A stretch of 64,000 nt of DNA from Achromobacter pestifer (lineage in GTDB: Bacteria > Pseudomonadota > Gammaproteobacteria > Burkholderiales > Burkholderiaceae_B), in assembly GCF_902859625.1 (NCBI RefSeq), contig NZ_CADIJX010000003.1:62001-126000 (forward strand). The letters are read 5' to 3'. Position numbers and translations under genes: made by a program. Below, piece by piece: positions 52,247 through 61,726 of this stretch. Position 1 is the stretch's first letter; every line of letters begins with the position of its first letter. The notes beneath the pieces are model-generated. The model had not been told where the DNA came from and ran no database searches. It worked only from the letters and a program-made list of their open reading frames with translations.

Positions 52247-53128
52247 TCACGCCCCACGCGCCAACCGAAGCAGGTTCTCCACTTTGCCGCCGGGCTTGTC
52301 CTGACGCACCGCCAGGCCCAGCACCGCGCGCGGCCAGTCCAGCGTGAAGGGGCGGTAGACCACCCCGTCGGGGCGCAGGTGGCGCAACGACGCCGGCACG
52401 ACTGCCACGCCCATGCCTGCCGCAACCAGGTTCACCGCCGACGACAGCTGCGGCGCGCGTTGGCCGGTGAGCGGATTCAGGCCATGCTGCCGGCACGCGG
52501 CCATGATGTCGGCGCTGAGCCCATAGCCAGACCTGCGCGAATACAGGATGAAGCGTTCCTGCGTCAGATCCTCCGGCGCCAATCGCTTGCGCCGCGCCAG
52601 CGCGTGACCCAGCGGCAGGGCGACCACCAGCGGTTCCTCAACCAGTTGCGTGAACGTCAAGCCGCCATCCAGCGCAAAGGGCGGGCGCACGAAGGCAGCG
52701 TCGATCGCGCCTTCCCGTAGCTGCGCCACCAGCGTTTCGCTATCGCCTTGCGACAACGTCATCTCCACATCGGGATACTGCTGCCTGTACTGGCGGATCA
52801 GTTCCGTCACCACGCCGTTGAACGACGCGGATTCCGTGAAGCCCAGCGTCAATTCGCCGACTTCGCCGCGCGCGGCGCGCTGCGCCGTCTGCACGGCAGC
52901 CTGCGCACGGTGCAGGATGTCTTGCGCGCAGATCAGAAACGCGCGGCCCGCATCGTTCAGCACTACGCCACGCCCGGTGCGATCAAACAGCGGCGTGCCG
53001 ACTTCCTGTTCCAGCTGACGAATCTGCTGGCTGAGCGGTGGCTGCGCCATGCCCAGCAATTCGGCCGCGCGGGTGAAGTGCTGCGCCTCGGCGGTCACGA
53101 CGAAATAGCGCAAGTGGCGCAGTTCCAT
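52247..53128 (-). CDS. LysR-type regulator (BenM/CatR-like)
   Basis: 293 aa. The start MELRHLRYFVVTAEAQHFTRAAELL and the HTH QPPLSQQIRQLEQEVGTPLF are characteristic. The effector domain has LTLGFTESASFNGVVTELIR and DAAFVRPPF, and is close to the aromatic-responsive subgroup by pattern. Divergent from the isocitrate-lyase-family gene, its probable target. Confidence 0.9.
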   Translation of the reverse strand: MELRHLRYFVVTAEAQHFTRAAELLGMAQPPLSQQIRQLEQEVGTPLFDRTGRGVVLNDAGRAFLICAQDILHRAQAAVQTAQRAARGEVGELTLGFTESASFNGVVTELIRQYRQQYPDVEMTLSQGDSETLVAQLREGAIDAAFVRPPFALDGGLTFTQLVEEPLVVALPLGHALARRKRLAPEDLTQERFILYSRRSGYGLSADIMAACRQHGLNPLTGQRAPQLSSAVNLVAAGMGVAVVPASLRHLRPDGVVYRPFTLDWPRAVLGLAVRQDKPGGKVENLLRLARGA

Positions 53129-53160
53129 ATCGATACCTTAAAAGTACTGATTATCAATTT

Positions 53161-53173
53161 TCCATATATTGGA
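53161..53173. promoter_or_regulatory. TCCA-TATAT-TGGA inverted repeat in LysR/lyase divergent region
   Basis: A short symmetric site in the AT-rich gap, about 60 bp before the lyase start. Possible LysR half-site pair. Confidence 0.35.
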
Positions 53174-53232
53174 CATTCTATTGCGGCGGGTCGATGATGG
53201 ACACACTGATTCTTCGCCCTCAAGGAACCCGC

Positions 53233-54093
53233 ATGAACGCACCCCTCAAACCCAGCACCCTGTTGCGCCAGCATCTGGCGCGCGACATCGTGGTCGCGCC
53301 CGGCGCCTATGACGGCATGTCGGCCCGGCTGGTGGCGGCGGCTGGCTTTTCAGCCGTCTATGCCAGTGGCGGCGCGATTGCGCGCGCGGCGGGCTATCCG
53401 GATATCGGGCTGCTGAGCTTTACCGAGGTGATGGACCGCGTGGAAAAGATTGTCGACGCCAGCGGCCTGCCGGTGGTGGCGGATGCGGATACCGGGTTCG
53501 GCGGATCCGCCAACGTGGAGCGCACCGTGCGCATCATGGAACGCGCGGGCGTGGCTGCCTTCCATATCGAAGACCAGTCATTCCCCAAGCGTTGCGGCCA
53601 TCTGGACGACAAGAGCCTGGTGGATACCGACGAGATGTGCCGCAAGGTGCACATCGCGCGCCAAACGCTGTCGGACGCCGACGCGCTGGTCATCGCGCGG
53701 ACGGACGCCATCGCGGTGGAAGGCTTTGACGCCGCCATCGTGCGCGCGGAACGCTATGTGAAGGCGGGCGCGGACATGGTCTTCGTGGAAGCGCCAGAAA
53801 CGCTGGAGCAGGTCCGCGCCATCGCGGAACGCCTGCCGGGCCTGAAGCTCATCAATATGTTCTATGGCGGCAAGACGCCGCTGGTTCCGCTGCCCGATCT
53901 GGCGGCGATGGGTTACCGCTTGGCGATCATCCCGTCGGACTTGCAGCGGGCCGCCATTCACGCCATGCAGGCCACCTTGGCCGCCATCAAACAGACGGGC
54001 GACAGCAGTGCATTGGCCGACCGCCTGACCAGCTTCAAGGAACGCGAAGCCATCGTGCAGACGCAGCGCTATCTGGCGCTGGACGCGCAATAG
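53233..54093 (+). CDS. Isocitrate lyase / PEP mutase superfamily enzyme (oxaloacetate decarboxylase or methylisocitrate lyase-like)
   Basis: 286 aa TIM-barrel. Mg-binding PVVADADTGFGGSANVERTV and IEDQSFPKRCGHLDDKSLV are visible; KRCGH carries the catalytic Cys loop of lyases. VIARTDAIAVEGFDAAI is the family helix. The size matches PrpB-type or the oxaloacetate-decarboxylase group, which share this motif. ATG 53233 follows AAGGAA. No propionate genes are adjacent, so PrpB function is not supported by context. Confidence 0.85.
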   Translation: MNAPLKPSTLLRQHLARDIVVAPGAYDGMSARLVAAAGFSAVYASGGAIARAAGYPDIGLLSFTEVMDRVEKIVDASGLPVVADADTGFGGSANVERTVRIMERAGVAAFHIEDQSFPKRCGHLDDKSLVDTDEMCRKVHIARQTLSDADALVIARTDAIAVEGFDAAIVRAERYVKAGADMVFVEAPETLEQVRAIAERLPGLKLINMFYGGKTPLVPLPDLAAMGYRLAIIPSDLQRAAIHAMQATLAAIKQTGDSSALADRLTSFKEREAIVQTQRYLALDAQ

Positions 54094-54106
54094 GCGTCCA
54101 GCGCCA
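54074..54106. terminator. Bidirectional hairpin containing a stop codon
   Basis: A perfect 13-bp stem, TGGCGCTGGACGC/GCGTCCAGCGCCA, with a 7-nt loop that includes the TAG of the upstream gene. It lies between convergent genes only 18 bp apart, so it would serve both transcripts. Confidence 0.7.
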
Positions 54107-54111
54107 AGCGC

Positions 54112-57006
54112 TTAGCGGCGGCAGCGTGCCGGCAAGGACGGCGGCCACAGGCGTTGGCCGGCGCTGCCGGTCAACGTGCGGATGCCACACACCATTTCGA
54201 CGCTAGCCAGCGTGTTGCCTTCCGGGTCCAGGATTTTCGACACATCCATCGTGGACACCACCGCGCGCTGGTTCGCGAACGGCGTGACGGCGTTGTAGTC
54301 GGGCGGAATGACGAACTTGCCCTGGCTGTCCACGTAGCCGAAGTTGACGTCGGCGCGGGCGGGCGCCAGGCCATCGCGCAAGACGCCCAGCGCATCGAAT
54401 GCAGGGCCGTTCAAGGTGCCCTTGCTGTCCACCGCGCGAGCCGCGTTGGTCGACAGCTGCGTGACCGCACGACCGTCCGTGTAGGCGGACGCCGTGCCTT
54501 CCACCTTCATGCGGGTCTTGCCGTCCAGGCCGGCGTAATCCGTCACGATCTTGTTGTTGGCGGCGTAATGCCTGAGCAGCAGCGAGGATCCCAACGGCCA
54601 TCGCCAATCCCCCCCCGGCAACGTGATGATGGTCTTGCCCGTCGCGTCGATCAGGCGCGAACCGGTTGCATCCGTGGACAGCGCGCGGGCGGGCGTGCCC
54701 TGGAAGGTCGAACCGATCGCGGCCGTCAGCCCGATCTGCCACCCCCCCTGGCTATTCAAATAGCCGTAGCGCACGGCGCGGTGGATTTCCAGCCAGTCAC
54801 CGTTGCGGGCGTAGGTGGCGTCTTCCATGTTCACCGCGTTTTCGCCGTTGGCGGAAATGATCCAACGCGCCTGTTCGCTGTCGGCCGAGATGGAGCCCGC
54901 GGCCTCCGCCGACATTTGCAGCCGCTGCTGGAACGGCGTCAGTGCGCGGCCCTTATCGGTGAATACTGCGGCGCTGCGTTCGTAGTCCTCGCCCTGACCG
55001 CCGGCCTGCATCACCCGCCACAGCTTGTCATTGATGCGGGTAATGCCATAGTGGCTGGCCGGGATGATCCACCGCGCCTGTAGATCGATCACGCCCACGC
55101 GATCCGTGCCCAGCGAGGCCACGGCCTGGCCGTGACGGAAGGCGCTGATGTGGTGAAAGGCAGGGGCGGCCAGTTCCTTGCCGGCAACGAAGTCGTACAG
55201 ACCCCACAGGGCATCGTCGCTGGCGGTCTTGAGGAAGCGGACGACACCGGGCGCCACCGCTTCCGTTTCAAAGACGTCGGGCAGGTCATAGGTCTTGCCG
55301 TTGCGGTCGATCATCCGGTTGACGCCGTCACCGTAGATCAGCGCATAGCCGTGGCGGAACGTGCCGATATGCTGCTGCACCGGCAGATCAAGCGGCTTGC
55401 CTTGGGCGTCCAGCAGTTGCATGCCGCGGTCGGTCTCGGCGGCGTAACGAAGTTGGTCGGCCTTCAATGCGTCCGATCCGCTGTCGCGTTCCGGGTCATC
55501 GTTGTAGCGTTCGTCGGGCGCATCCAGCGGGATCAGGTCTTTCCATGACGGATGGGTCACCAGACTGCCATCGCCCAGCAGCAGGCCAGCGCCGGCAGGG
55601 CCGCATTGGCAATGCCCCTGGCTCAGCACGCCCAACGGCCCGCCTGCGACGTTCAGCGCCAGGGGTAGCAGCTCCAGGTCTTGCATCGCTTCCACCGTCT
55701 CGGGGGTAAGCAGCGCGCGGCCCTCGGCGTCCAGCACGTTCAGCACGCCGCCGCCGCCCTGCTTCCTGATCCATAGCCTGCCCTGGCGGACATCCATGTC
55801 TCCTGCCTGGGCCAGCCAGGCGGGGGCCGTGCCGCCATGCACCCAGATGCCTTTGGGGGTCAGCACGCCCGCCGGAGCACCCGCCTGGTCGGTGAATACG
55901 ACGAAGCCCGCATCGTCCCGGTTGGGCGACAAGCCGCCGCCCAGCGTCATCGGCGCGGCCTGCCCCGGCACCAGGGCCATCAGGTTGTCGCCGGACGGAT
56001 AGACAATGGTGTCGCCAAAGCGCTGGGAGGCCTGCGCTTCTTCCGGCGTCATGCTGACAATGGGCGTGCCCGCCACGTCCAAGACGGCATATCCCTTGCG
56101 GCGGTCGAGTTCGGCGCTCCAGAATGCGCCGCCAATGGGGGTGATGCTTTGGTAGTGCTGGTCCGCGCCGATCACCTTGCCGTCGGCGCTGATCAGCACC
56201 GCGCCCTCGCGGCCATAGGCCACGGCCAGCATGCCCTTGTGGTCCGCCTCGATGCCGTCGTAGACCGGTTCGATCACCCAGTTCCAGTCATGGTCCATCA
56301 CGCCGTAGCGACGGTCGTCGTTGCTGGCAATGAAAAGCCCCTGGCCGTAGGCTCGGGTGATGGCGATGCCGGGCTTGGGAAAGCGGCGTTCGCCGGTGCT
56401 GGAGCGATATTCCACCTTGTACTGCACGGCGGCCCGTGCCGGGATGCCATCGGCCAGGAACAGGTTCTCGATGCCGGCGTCCAAGGGCTCTCCCACCTGC
56501 TCACCCTGGCGGTTGATCAATAGCTTGCGCCCGTCCAGCGTGACGACCGCCAGGCCGATCTCGGCGTAGTCTTGCACGCTGTCAAAGCGCGGCGGCACCG
56601 CCATCCTGCCTCGCGTGTCGATAAAGCCCCATTTGCCTTTCCACCGCACGGCGGCCAGGCCATGGCGGAAATCGCCGACATCCTGGAAGATGGGGCGGAT
56701 CGCCAAGCGGCCGTTCTGATCCAGGAAGCCCCAGGCATGCCGACGCAGCGACTGGTCCATGGGCACGCGGTTGATGTTCTCCAACGCCGAGGGCAACAGC
56801 ACGGCGGCGCGCTCGTCCGACAGCGCTCGGATGCAACCGTTGGTGTAGGGGCTGACGCCCGAGATATCGTCGGTATCTGCCCCGGAGCGGTAGTCGGCTT
56901 CATTCAGGCAGTACAGGTGGCCGGATTGCGCTTGCGCGGAGAAGGATCCGCCCAACGCCGCAATGGCGCAGGCGAGTCGGGTGATGTGGATCACACGTGA
57001 CGTCAT
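54112..57006 (-). CDS. Large exported WG-repeat protein (paralogue 1)
   Basis: 964 aa. The signal peptide is ITRLACAIAALGGSFSAQA, followed by a Cys pair (LYCLNEADY, TNGCIRAL). WG repeats fill the protein (AWGFLDQNGRLAIRPIF, KWGFIDTRGRMAVPPRF, NFGYVDSQGKFVIPPDYN). It ends with CGIRTLTG...LWPPSLPARC, a Cys-WPP-Cys ending shared with the upstream paralogue. Probably a periplasmic or surface scaffold with disulfides. It starts 2 bp after the stop of the paralogue. Function unknown. Confidence 0.85.
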   Translation of the reverse strand: MTSRVIHITRLACAIAALGGSFSAQAQSGHLYCLNEADYRSGADTDDISGVSPYTNGCIRALSDERAAVLLPSALENINRVPMDQSLRRHAWGFLDQNGRLAIRPIFQDVGDFRHGLAAVRWKGKWGFIDTRGRMAVPPRFDSVQDYAEIGLAVVTLDGRKLLINRQGEQVGEPLDAGIENLFLADGIPARAAVQYKVEYRSSTGERRFPKPGIAITRAYGQGLFIASNDDRRYGVMDHDWNWVIEPVYDGIEADHKGMLAVAYGREGAVLISADGKVIGADQHYQSITPIGGAFWSAELDRRKGYAVLDVAGTPIVSMTPEEAQASQRFGDTIVYPSGDNLMALVPGQAAPMTLGGGLSPNRDDAGFVVFTDQAGAPAGVLTPKGIWVHGGTAPAWLAQAGDMDVRQGRLWIRKQGGGGVLNVLDAEGRALLTPETVEAMQDLELLPLALNVAGGPLGVLSQGHCQCGPAGAGLLLGDGSLVTHPSWKDLIPLDAPDERYNDDPERDSGSDALKADQLRYAAETDRGMQLLDAQGKPLDLPVQQHIGTFRHGYALIYGDGVNRMIDRNGKTYDLPDVFETEAVAPGVVRFLKTASDDALWGLYDFVAGKELAAPAFHHISAFRHGQAVASLGTDRVGVIDLQARWIIPASHYGITRINDKLWRVMQAGGQGEDYERSAAVFTDKGRALTPFQQRLQMSAEAAGSISADSEQARWIISANGENAVNMEDATYARNGDWLEIHRAVRYGYLNSQGGWQIGLTAAIGSTFQGTPARALSTDATGSRLIDATGKTIITLPGGDWRWPLGSSLLLRHYAANNKIVTDYAGLDGKTRMKVEGTASAYTDGRAVTQLSTNAARAVDSKGTLNGPAFDALGVLRDGLAPARADVNFGYVDSQGKFVIPPDYNAVTPFANQRAVVSTMDVSKILDPEGNTLASVEMVCGIRTLTGSAGQRLWPPSLPARCRR

Positions 57007-57008
57007 GG

Positions 57009-60000
57009 TTATTCTGCTTTGGCGTTGTCGAGGACGGGGGGCGGCGGGTTCGTGACTTCGGGGCAAGTCAGCTCTTCTGGCGGCCACGTGAGGTTCTCTT
57101 GCCCATCCAGGATCACCACGCGGTCGCACAGCACGCCGGTTCGGGCAGTCGTCTTGCCACGGGTGTCGATGAATTCCACGACCCCGGAACGCAGGACCAT
57201 TGCGCGTTCGTCATGGAAATCATCGGCCCACGCGAAGGCCGGCGCGATCGCATAGCGTCCGCTCAGGTCGATATAGCCGTACAGTTTTCCGGTGCGTTCC
57301 ACGCGCCGTGCGCGGGCCAAGCCGTTCTTCATCGGGCCGAGTTCACTGAAATGCGCACCGACGACGCGCTTGCCGTCAGCATTCACAAAGCCCGATTTGT
57401 CGTTGCCGTCGCTATAAGGCACCACACCCTCGCTGGCACGGCTGTATTCCACGGAATGGCGGCCCGCGAAGCGCGTGATTTCACGGCCTTGCAAGTCGGT
57501 CATGATGGAGCTGGATTCCGTGTAATCCGTGAATAGCAGGCGCTTCATCGATGCCAGCGGAAAACCGTCTCCCCGCTTTTCCAACACGGTCTTGCCGCTT
57601 TGGTCGATCAGGCGGTAGCCCGATCCCAGGTTGACGCGCGCCAGGCCTTCGGGCTGCGCGAAGAACGGGTTGAATTCACCGTACAGGGCAGGAACCGCCA
57701 GGTTGCCGCGCGCGTCGATCGCGCCTTCACGTTCGTCATTACGCACGATGATCCAATCACCGTACTGGTCTTTGCTTTCCGGCCTGCCATCCGAGAGGCG
57801 GGTGGGGCGGCCTTGCGCATCGAAGAGCACCGCGCTGCCGTCGGCCAGTTCGCCGATGTAGCTGCCGCCCTTGACCTTGCTGGGTTTGCCGTAGACGGTT
57901 TCGCTGGCGTGGCCGGTGCGCAGGTTGATGATCTTGTAGGGGCTCTGCGCGTAGTGATCGGCGTTGTTCTTGCCTTGGGGATCTTCCACCAGCATGAAGC
58001 CGTTGCCCAGGTATTCCATGTCGTAAGCGCCGCTGTGCGTGGGGCGCACGACCCACTTGCCTTCGCGGTTGACGACGCCCCAGCCGTCCTTGTCCTGGAC
58101 GCGGACCCAGTCGTCTTCAAACTCTTCAATGCGTTCGTAGGCCGGCTTCAATGCGGGTGCGCCCAGGCGGACATTCCAGATGCCCCAGCGGCGCGTACGA
58201 TTTTCGTCCGGTGTGCGGTAGGTCAGCAGTTCGCCATTCAGCTGTTCCGAGTCGGCCGAGACTTCGGCGGGAATGGGTATCGTCTTGCCTTGCCTATCGA
58301 TCAAGAGCGCGTCGCCGCGCGACATGCCCGGGGTGCGCGCCCAGGTGTAGGCGCCGCTGAATTTGCGGATGCCGCTGAATGTGGCGGGCACGGCCCAGTT
58401 GCCCTTGCCGTCAATGGCGCCGAACTTTCCGCCTGTCGTCCGCACGATCAGCGGCATGGTGGCGTCATAGATGTCGATGTCGTCCCATTCCGGGTTCGAG
58501 ACCAGTTTGCCGCTGGCGGTCAGGATTGCCGACGGTTGCTGGTAGTCGTTGGGGCGCAGCAGCGCCAATGGCATGTCCGCGGCGCCTTGGTCACGCAGGG
58601 CAGTCTTGCCTGGGGAGAGCGCGCTGATCTGATAGCCATGCAATGACGCGGCGGTGTCCGCATCCAGCATGGGGGTGCCGTCCTGCGCGTAGATCTGGAA
58701 CAGGACCTCAACGCCCGGCGAGGCCATCGATGTGGTCTGGCTGTCGCTGTCCTCTTGCTGGGTGGATAGGGTTGCGCCAGCGGCTTCAGCCGCGGCAACC
58801 GCGGCGACTTCGGGGGTGTCCGTGAGGACCATTTCCTCGGCCGGCTTGGAGGCGTCCGTCGCGCGAATGGCGGTGCTGTCGGCTGCGGCAGCGTCGGTCG
58901 CGGCGGCCACGTCTGGCGCGGGCGCCGCATAGTCGACGGCCTGAGCGCCGTCGGCGGCCTCGGCCTGGACGGGGGCGGCTTCCTGTGCGGCGTCCGCTGT
59001 TTCCATCGAACCTGCGGCGGTAGCCTGCGCGTCTATCCCGGGGGTTTCCACTGACGACAGGGGTACGCCATAGACCCAGGCTCGTCCCTGGTTGATGTCC
59101 ACACGGCCGTCGCGCAACGCCAGTTGCGTCAGCTTGCCAGCCGGGCTGATCAGCATCGTTGCCAAGACATCCGGCAGGTAACGCCAGCCGTCGCGCTCTT
59201 GCACGCCGACGTAGCGCTGCGAGAAGGTGTGCAGGGTATTGAGCTTGGCGTCCAGCAATGACGGACGTCCGTTTTCGGGCTGGACCAGCCACAGGCCGGG
59301 CGCTACCTGCTCCACCCGCTCATAGCGCGCTGGCGACAGCGCGGCGCCGCTCGGATCCACGAATTCCCATCTTTCGTCGCGGCGCACGGCGATGACGCCG
59401 CCGTCACGCATGGGCGCTTCCCGCGAACGCAACAGGTCCGGCGGCAGCGCCCAGCGGCCTTGGGTATCCAACAGGCCCCACCAGCCGTTGTAGCGGGACT
59501 CGCGCAACTGCGCCGGCAGATACCCGTCCGTGGGGGCTGCCAGCATCATCACGCCTGCCGGCAACGACGCGGCCTTGCCCGTCGCGGTATTGAACAGACG
59601 CGGCGGGGTAGGCACTTCCATCGACGCCAGCTTCTGCCCCGGCTGGAAACCCCACGTGCGCGTGCCCAGCGCAAAGGTCTTGATGACCTTGCCTTGGCGG
59701 TCGATCAGCACATCGCGGTCGTCTTCTTCGGCCAGCGCGGTGCCTTCCGCGTTAAAGCCCGTCGCCGTGCTGAAGCGCGGCGTGATGACCCACTTGCCCG
59801 AGGCGTCGATATAGCCCCAAAGATCGCCCTGGCTGACGGCAGCCAGGCCATTCTGGAACGGTTTGGCGTCCGAGTAGGCAGGAGGAATGGCCATGCGGCC
59901 TTGCTTGTCGATGTAGCCCCAGACGCCGGCGTCGTCCGCGCGCGATCCGGTCAGCATGGCGGCCAGGCCCTCGCTGTAGGCTTGATGGCAGTACGTATCG

Positions 60001-60122
60001 GAACCCTGGCCGTAGTAGCTGGTGGTGCACCGGTCGATCCAGGAATCGGCTTGCGCCGTGGCGTGGATGCCGGGCAAGGCAAGAGCCAATGCCATCGCCA
60101 GGGGCGTGAGCGCGCCCCTCAT
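57009..60122 (-). CDS. Large exported WG-repeat protein (paralogue 2)
   Basis: 1,037 aa. The signal peptide PLAMALALALPGIHATAQA is followed by two Cys (DRCTTSYY, DTYCHQAY). WG units include VWGYIDKQGRMAIPPAYS, LWGYIDASGKWVITPRFS and GWGVVNREGKWVVRPTHS. At about residues 360-480 an Ala/Glu/Asp-rich linker interrupts the repeats. The C-terminus has Cys-WPP-Cys like paralogue 1, then a Pro-rich tail. The upstream TTG extension was rejected in favour of ATG 60122. Located after an ECF sigma gene; role unknown. Confidence 0.85.
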   Translation of the reverse strand: MRGALTPLAMALALALPGIHATAQADSWIDRCTTSYYGQGSDTYCHQAYSEGLAAMLTGSRADDAGVWGYIDKQGRMAIPPAYSDAKPFQNGLAAVSQGDLWGYIDASGKWVITPRFSTATGFNAEGTALAEEDDRDVLIDRQGKVIKTFALGTRTWGFQPGQKLASMEVPTPPRLFNTATGKAASLPAGVMMLAAPTDGYLPAQLRESRYNGWWGLLDTQGRWALPPDLLRSREAPMRDGGVIAVRRDERWEFVDPSGAALSPARYERVEQVAPGLWLVQPENGRPSLLDAKLNTLHTFSQRYVGVQERDGWRYLPDVLATMLISPAGKLTQLALRDGRVDINQGRAWVYGVPLSSVETPGIDAQATAAGSMETADAAQEAAPVQAEAADGAQAVDYAAPAPDVAAATDAAAADSTAIRATDASKPAEEMVLTDTPEVAAVAAAEAAGATLSTQQEDSDSQTTSMASPGVEVLFQIYAQDGTPMLDADTAASLHGYQISALSPGKTALRDQGAADMPLALLRPNDYQQPSAILTASGKLVSNPEWDDIDIYDATMPLIVRTTGGKFGAIDGKGNWAVPATFSGIRKFSGAYTWARTPGMSRGDALLIDRQGKTIPIPAEVSADSEQLNGELLTYRTPDENRTRRWGIWNVRLGAPALKPAYERIEEFEDDWVRVQDKDGWGVVNREGKWVVRPTHSGAYDMEYLGNGFMLVEDPQGKNNADHYAQSPYKIINLRTGHASETVYGKPSKVKGGSYIGELADGSAVLFDAQGRPTRLSDGRPESKDQYGDWIIVRNDEREGAIDARGNLAVPALYGEFNPFFAQPEGLARVNLGSGYRLIDQSGKTVLEKRGDGFPLASMKRLLFTDYTESSSIMTDLQGREITRFAGRHSVEYSRASEGVVPYSDGNDKSGFVNADGKRVVGAHFSELGPMKNGLARARRVERTGKLYGYIDLSGRYAIAPAFAWADDFHDERAMVLRSGVVEFIDTRGKTTARTGVLCDRVVILDGQENLTWPPEELTCPEVTNPPPPVLDNAKAE

Positions 60123-60272
60123 TGCGTGATGGCGCGGAGCGTGTCCGCGGGAAGGAGTGCGCCAAGCCGGACGTGCCACATGTCGAGTGCCTGCCAAAAT
60201 TATGCGAAGGCAGCACTGTAACTAGAGGTACCAGTCAATGACGTGGGAAATGTAACGATAAAAGAGAAAACG

Positions 60273-60848
60273 TTAATGCGGGGACCGCCATGCGCGGTGC
60301 CACGCACCGTGCGCATGCATGAGCGACCGCACCAGCGCCCGCGCGCGCGACAGCCGGCTGCGCACGGTGCCAACCGGCATGCCTAGCCTTGCGGCCGCGT
60401 CTTCATACGACACTTCTTCCACGCAGATCATCCGTAGCAGCACGCGCAACTCCTGCGGGATCTGCGCGATGGATTGCTCCAGCAGATCCAGCGTTTCCCG
60501 CATCTCGGCTTGCGCGCCCGGCCCCGGCAGGGAACAAGGCTCGTCCACCAGCAGGTCGATGTCCAGGAACGTGTAGCGCCGTTCCGGTGCGCGCGATAGG
60601 TGATTGCGGATCAGATTGAGCGCAATGCCGTAGAGCCAGGTTGAAGGTTTGCTGTCACCACGGAATTGGTCATATGACAGCGACATTTCGACCAGGGCTT
60701 GCTGCGTGATCTCGTCCGCGTCCGAGCAGTCGCCGACATGGCGGCTGACAAAGCGTCGCAGGCGATCGCTTTCTTCGCGTACCAGCAGGCCGACCGGACA
60801 GGCAGGCGAAGGCGGCACAGCGGCGGTCAACGCGGAAGGTCGGGGCAT
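60273..60848 (-). CDS. ECF-type RNA polymerase sigma factor
   Basis: 191 aa. Region 2 shows DADEITQQALVEMSLSYDQF and KPSTWLYGIALNLIRNHLSR; region 4 shows IPQELRVLLRMICVEEVSYE then DAAARLGMPVGTVRSRLSRAR. An N-terminal extension of about 20 residues precedes region 2. No anti-sigma factor gene is adjacent. It lies 150 bp upstream of the WG-repeat genes on the same strand and may direct their transcription. A GTG three codons upstream is an alternative start. Confidence 0.9.
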   Translation of the reverse strand: MPRPSALTAAVPPSPACPVGLLVREESDRLRRFVSRHVGDCSDADEITQQALVEMSLSYDQFRGDSKPSTWLYGIALNLIRNHLSRAPERRYTFLDIDLLVDEPCSLPGPGAQAEMRETLDLLEQSIAQIPQELRVLLRMICVEEVSYEDAAARLGMPVGTVRSRLSRARALVRSLMHAHGAWHRAWRSPH

Positions 60849-61032
60849 GGGGGGCACGGCGATGAGGGAATGTTCTTGGGGGCAGGAACGCGATCCCCCA
60901 TGGCCCTTTCGGAAGGGATGGCGTTGTCCTGCCCAGCCAGTCTAGTGGCGAAGGATGCGGCCGGAAATACGACGTGTGCCGTATTTTTCGACGCCTCGAT
61001 AACGCGGAATTCGGCCCGGCGCCGCGCCCGGA

Positions 61033-61668
61033 TCAGGCCGTGGGCAGGCCCAGGCGCATGGCGTAGGCGACCAGCTCGGCGGTGTTGTGCAAAGACAGTT
61101 TGCGCATCAGGTTCTCGCGATGCTTGCGCGCGGTGAACGGGCTGATGTGGAGTTCGGCGGCGATCTGGATCGCGGTCGCGCCTTGGGCCGCCATGGCCAA
61201 TACCTGCTGCTCGCGCGAGGTCAGTGTTTCGGCGGGCGTGTGCGCGTGGGCGGCCTGCGGCGCGCGGGGCGTCGATGGATTGCCCGCCAGCCGGTTGATG
61301 GCCGCCAGCAGCGCTTGGGAATCACCGCTCTTGGCCAGGAATTCGTCGGCGCCGGCATTCAGCACGGCAAGGCGGGTGCGCTCGTCGGTGTTGGCGGTCA
61401 GCACCATGATGGTCAGCAGGGGATAGCGCGCGCGGACGGCCCGTACCCACCCCGATCCGGACACGCCGGGCATGCCCAGGTCCAGCACCAGTATGTCGGC
61501 CCCATGCGCGGCCAGTAGCGCCAGCACCTGTTCACCGCTGGCCGCTTCGTCAATCGTGCTGATGGGGGCTTGCGCGCCTGCCAGCACCATTTTCAAGCCT
61601 TCGCGCACGATGCCGTGGTCGTCCGCCAGCAAGAGGCGCAGCGGGGCAGACTGGTTGGGAAAGCTCAT
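61033..61668 (-). CDS. NarL/FixJ-family response regulator
   Basis: 211 aa. The receiver domain has the acidic pair Asp16-Asp17, phospho-acceptor Asp63 (ILVLDLGMPG), Thr in MVLTANTD and Lys in FLAKSGD. The LuxR-type HTH is LTSREQQVLAMAAQGATAIQIAAELHIS shortened, ending HNTAELVAYAMRLGL. Head-to-head with the histidine kinase gene, 58 bp apart, so they are a likely two-component pair. Confidence 0.92.
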   Translation of the reverse strand: MSFPNQSAPLRLLLADDHGIVREGLKMVLAGAQAPISTIDEAASGEQVLALLAAHGADILVLDLGMPGVSGSGWVRAVRARYPLLTIMVLTANTDERTRLAVLNAGADEFLAKSGDSQALLAAINRLAGNPSTPRAPQAAHAHTPAETLTSREQQVLAMAAQGATAIQIAAELHISPFTARKHRENLMRKLSLHNTAELVAYAMRLGLPTA

Positions 61669-61726
61669 CAGGGGCAGGGCGTGTTTGTGTCAAAATGATG
61701 CACCATTATAGGGACTCATCAGGCGC

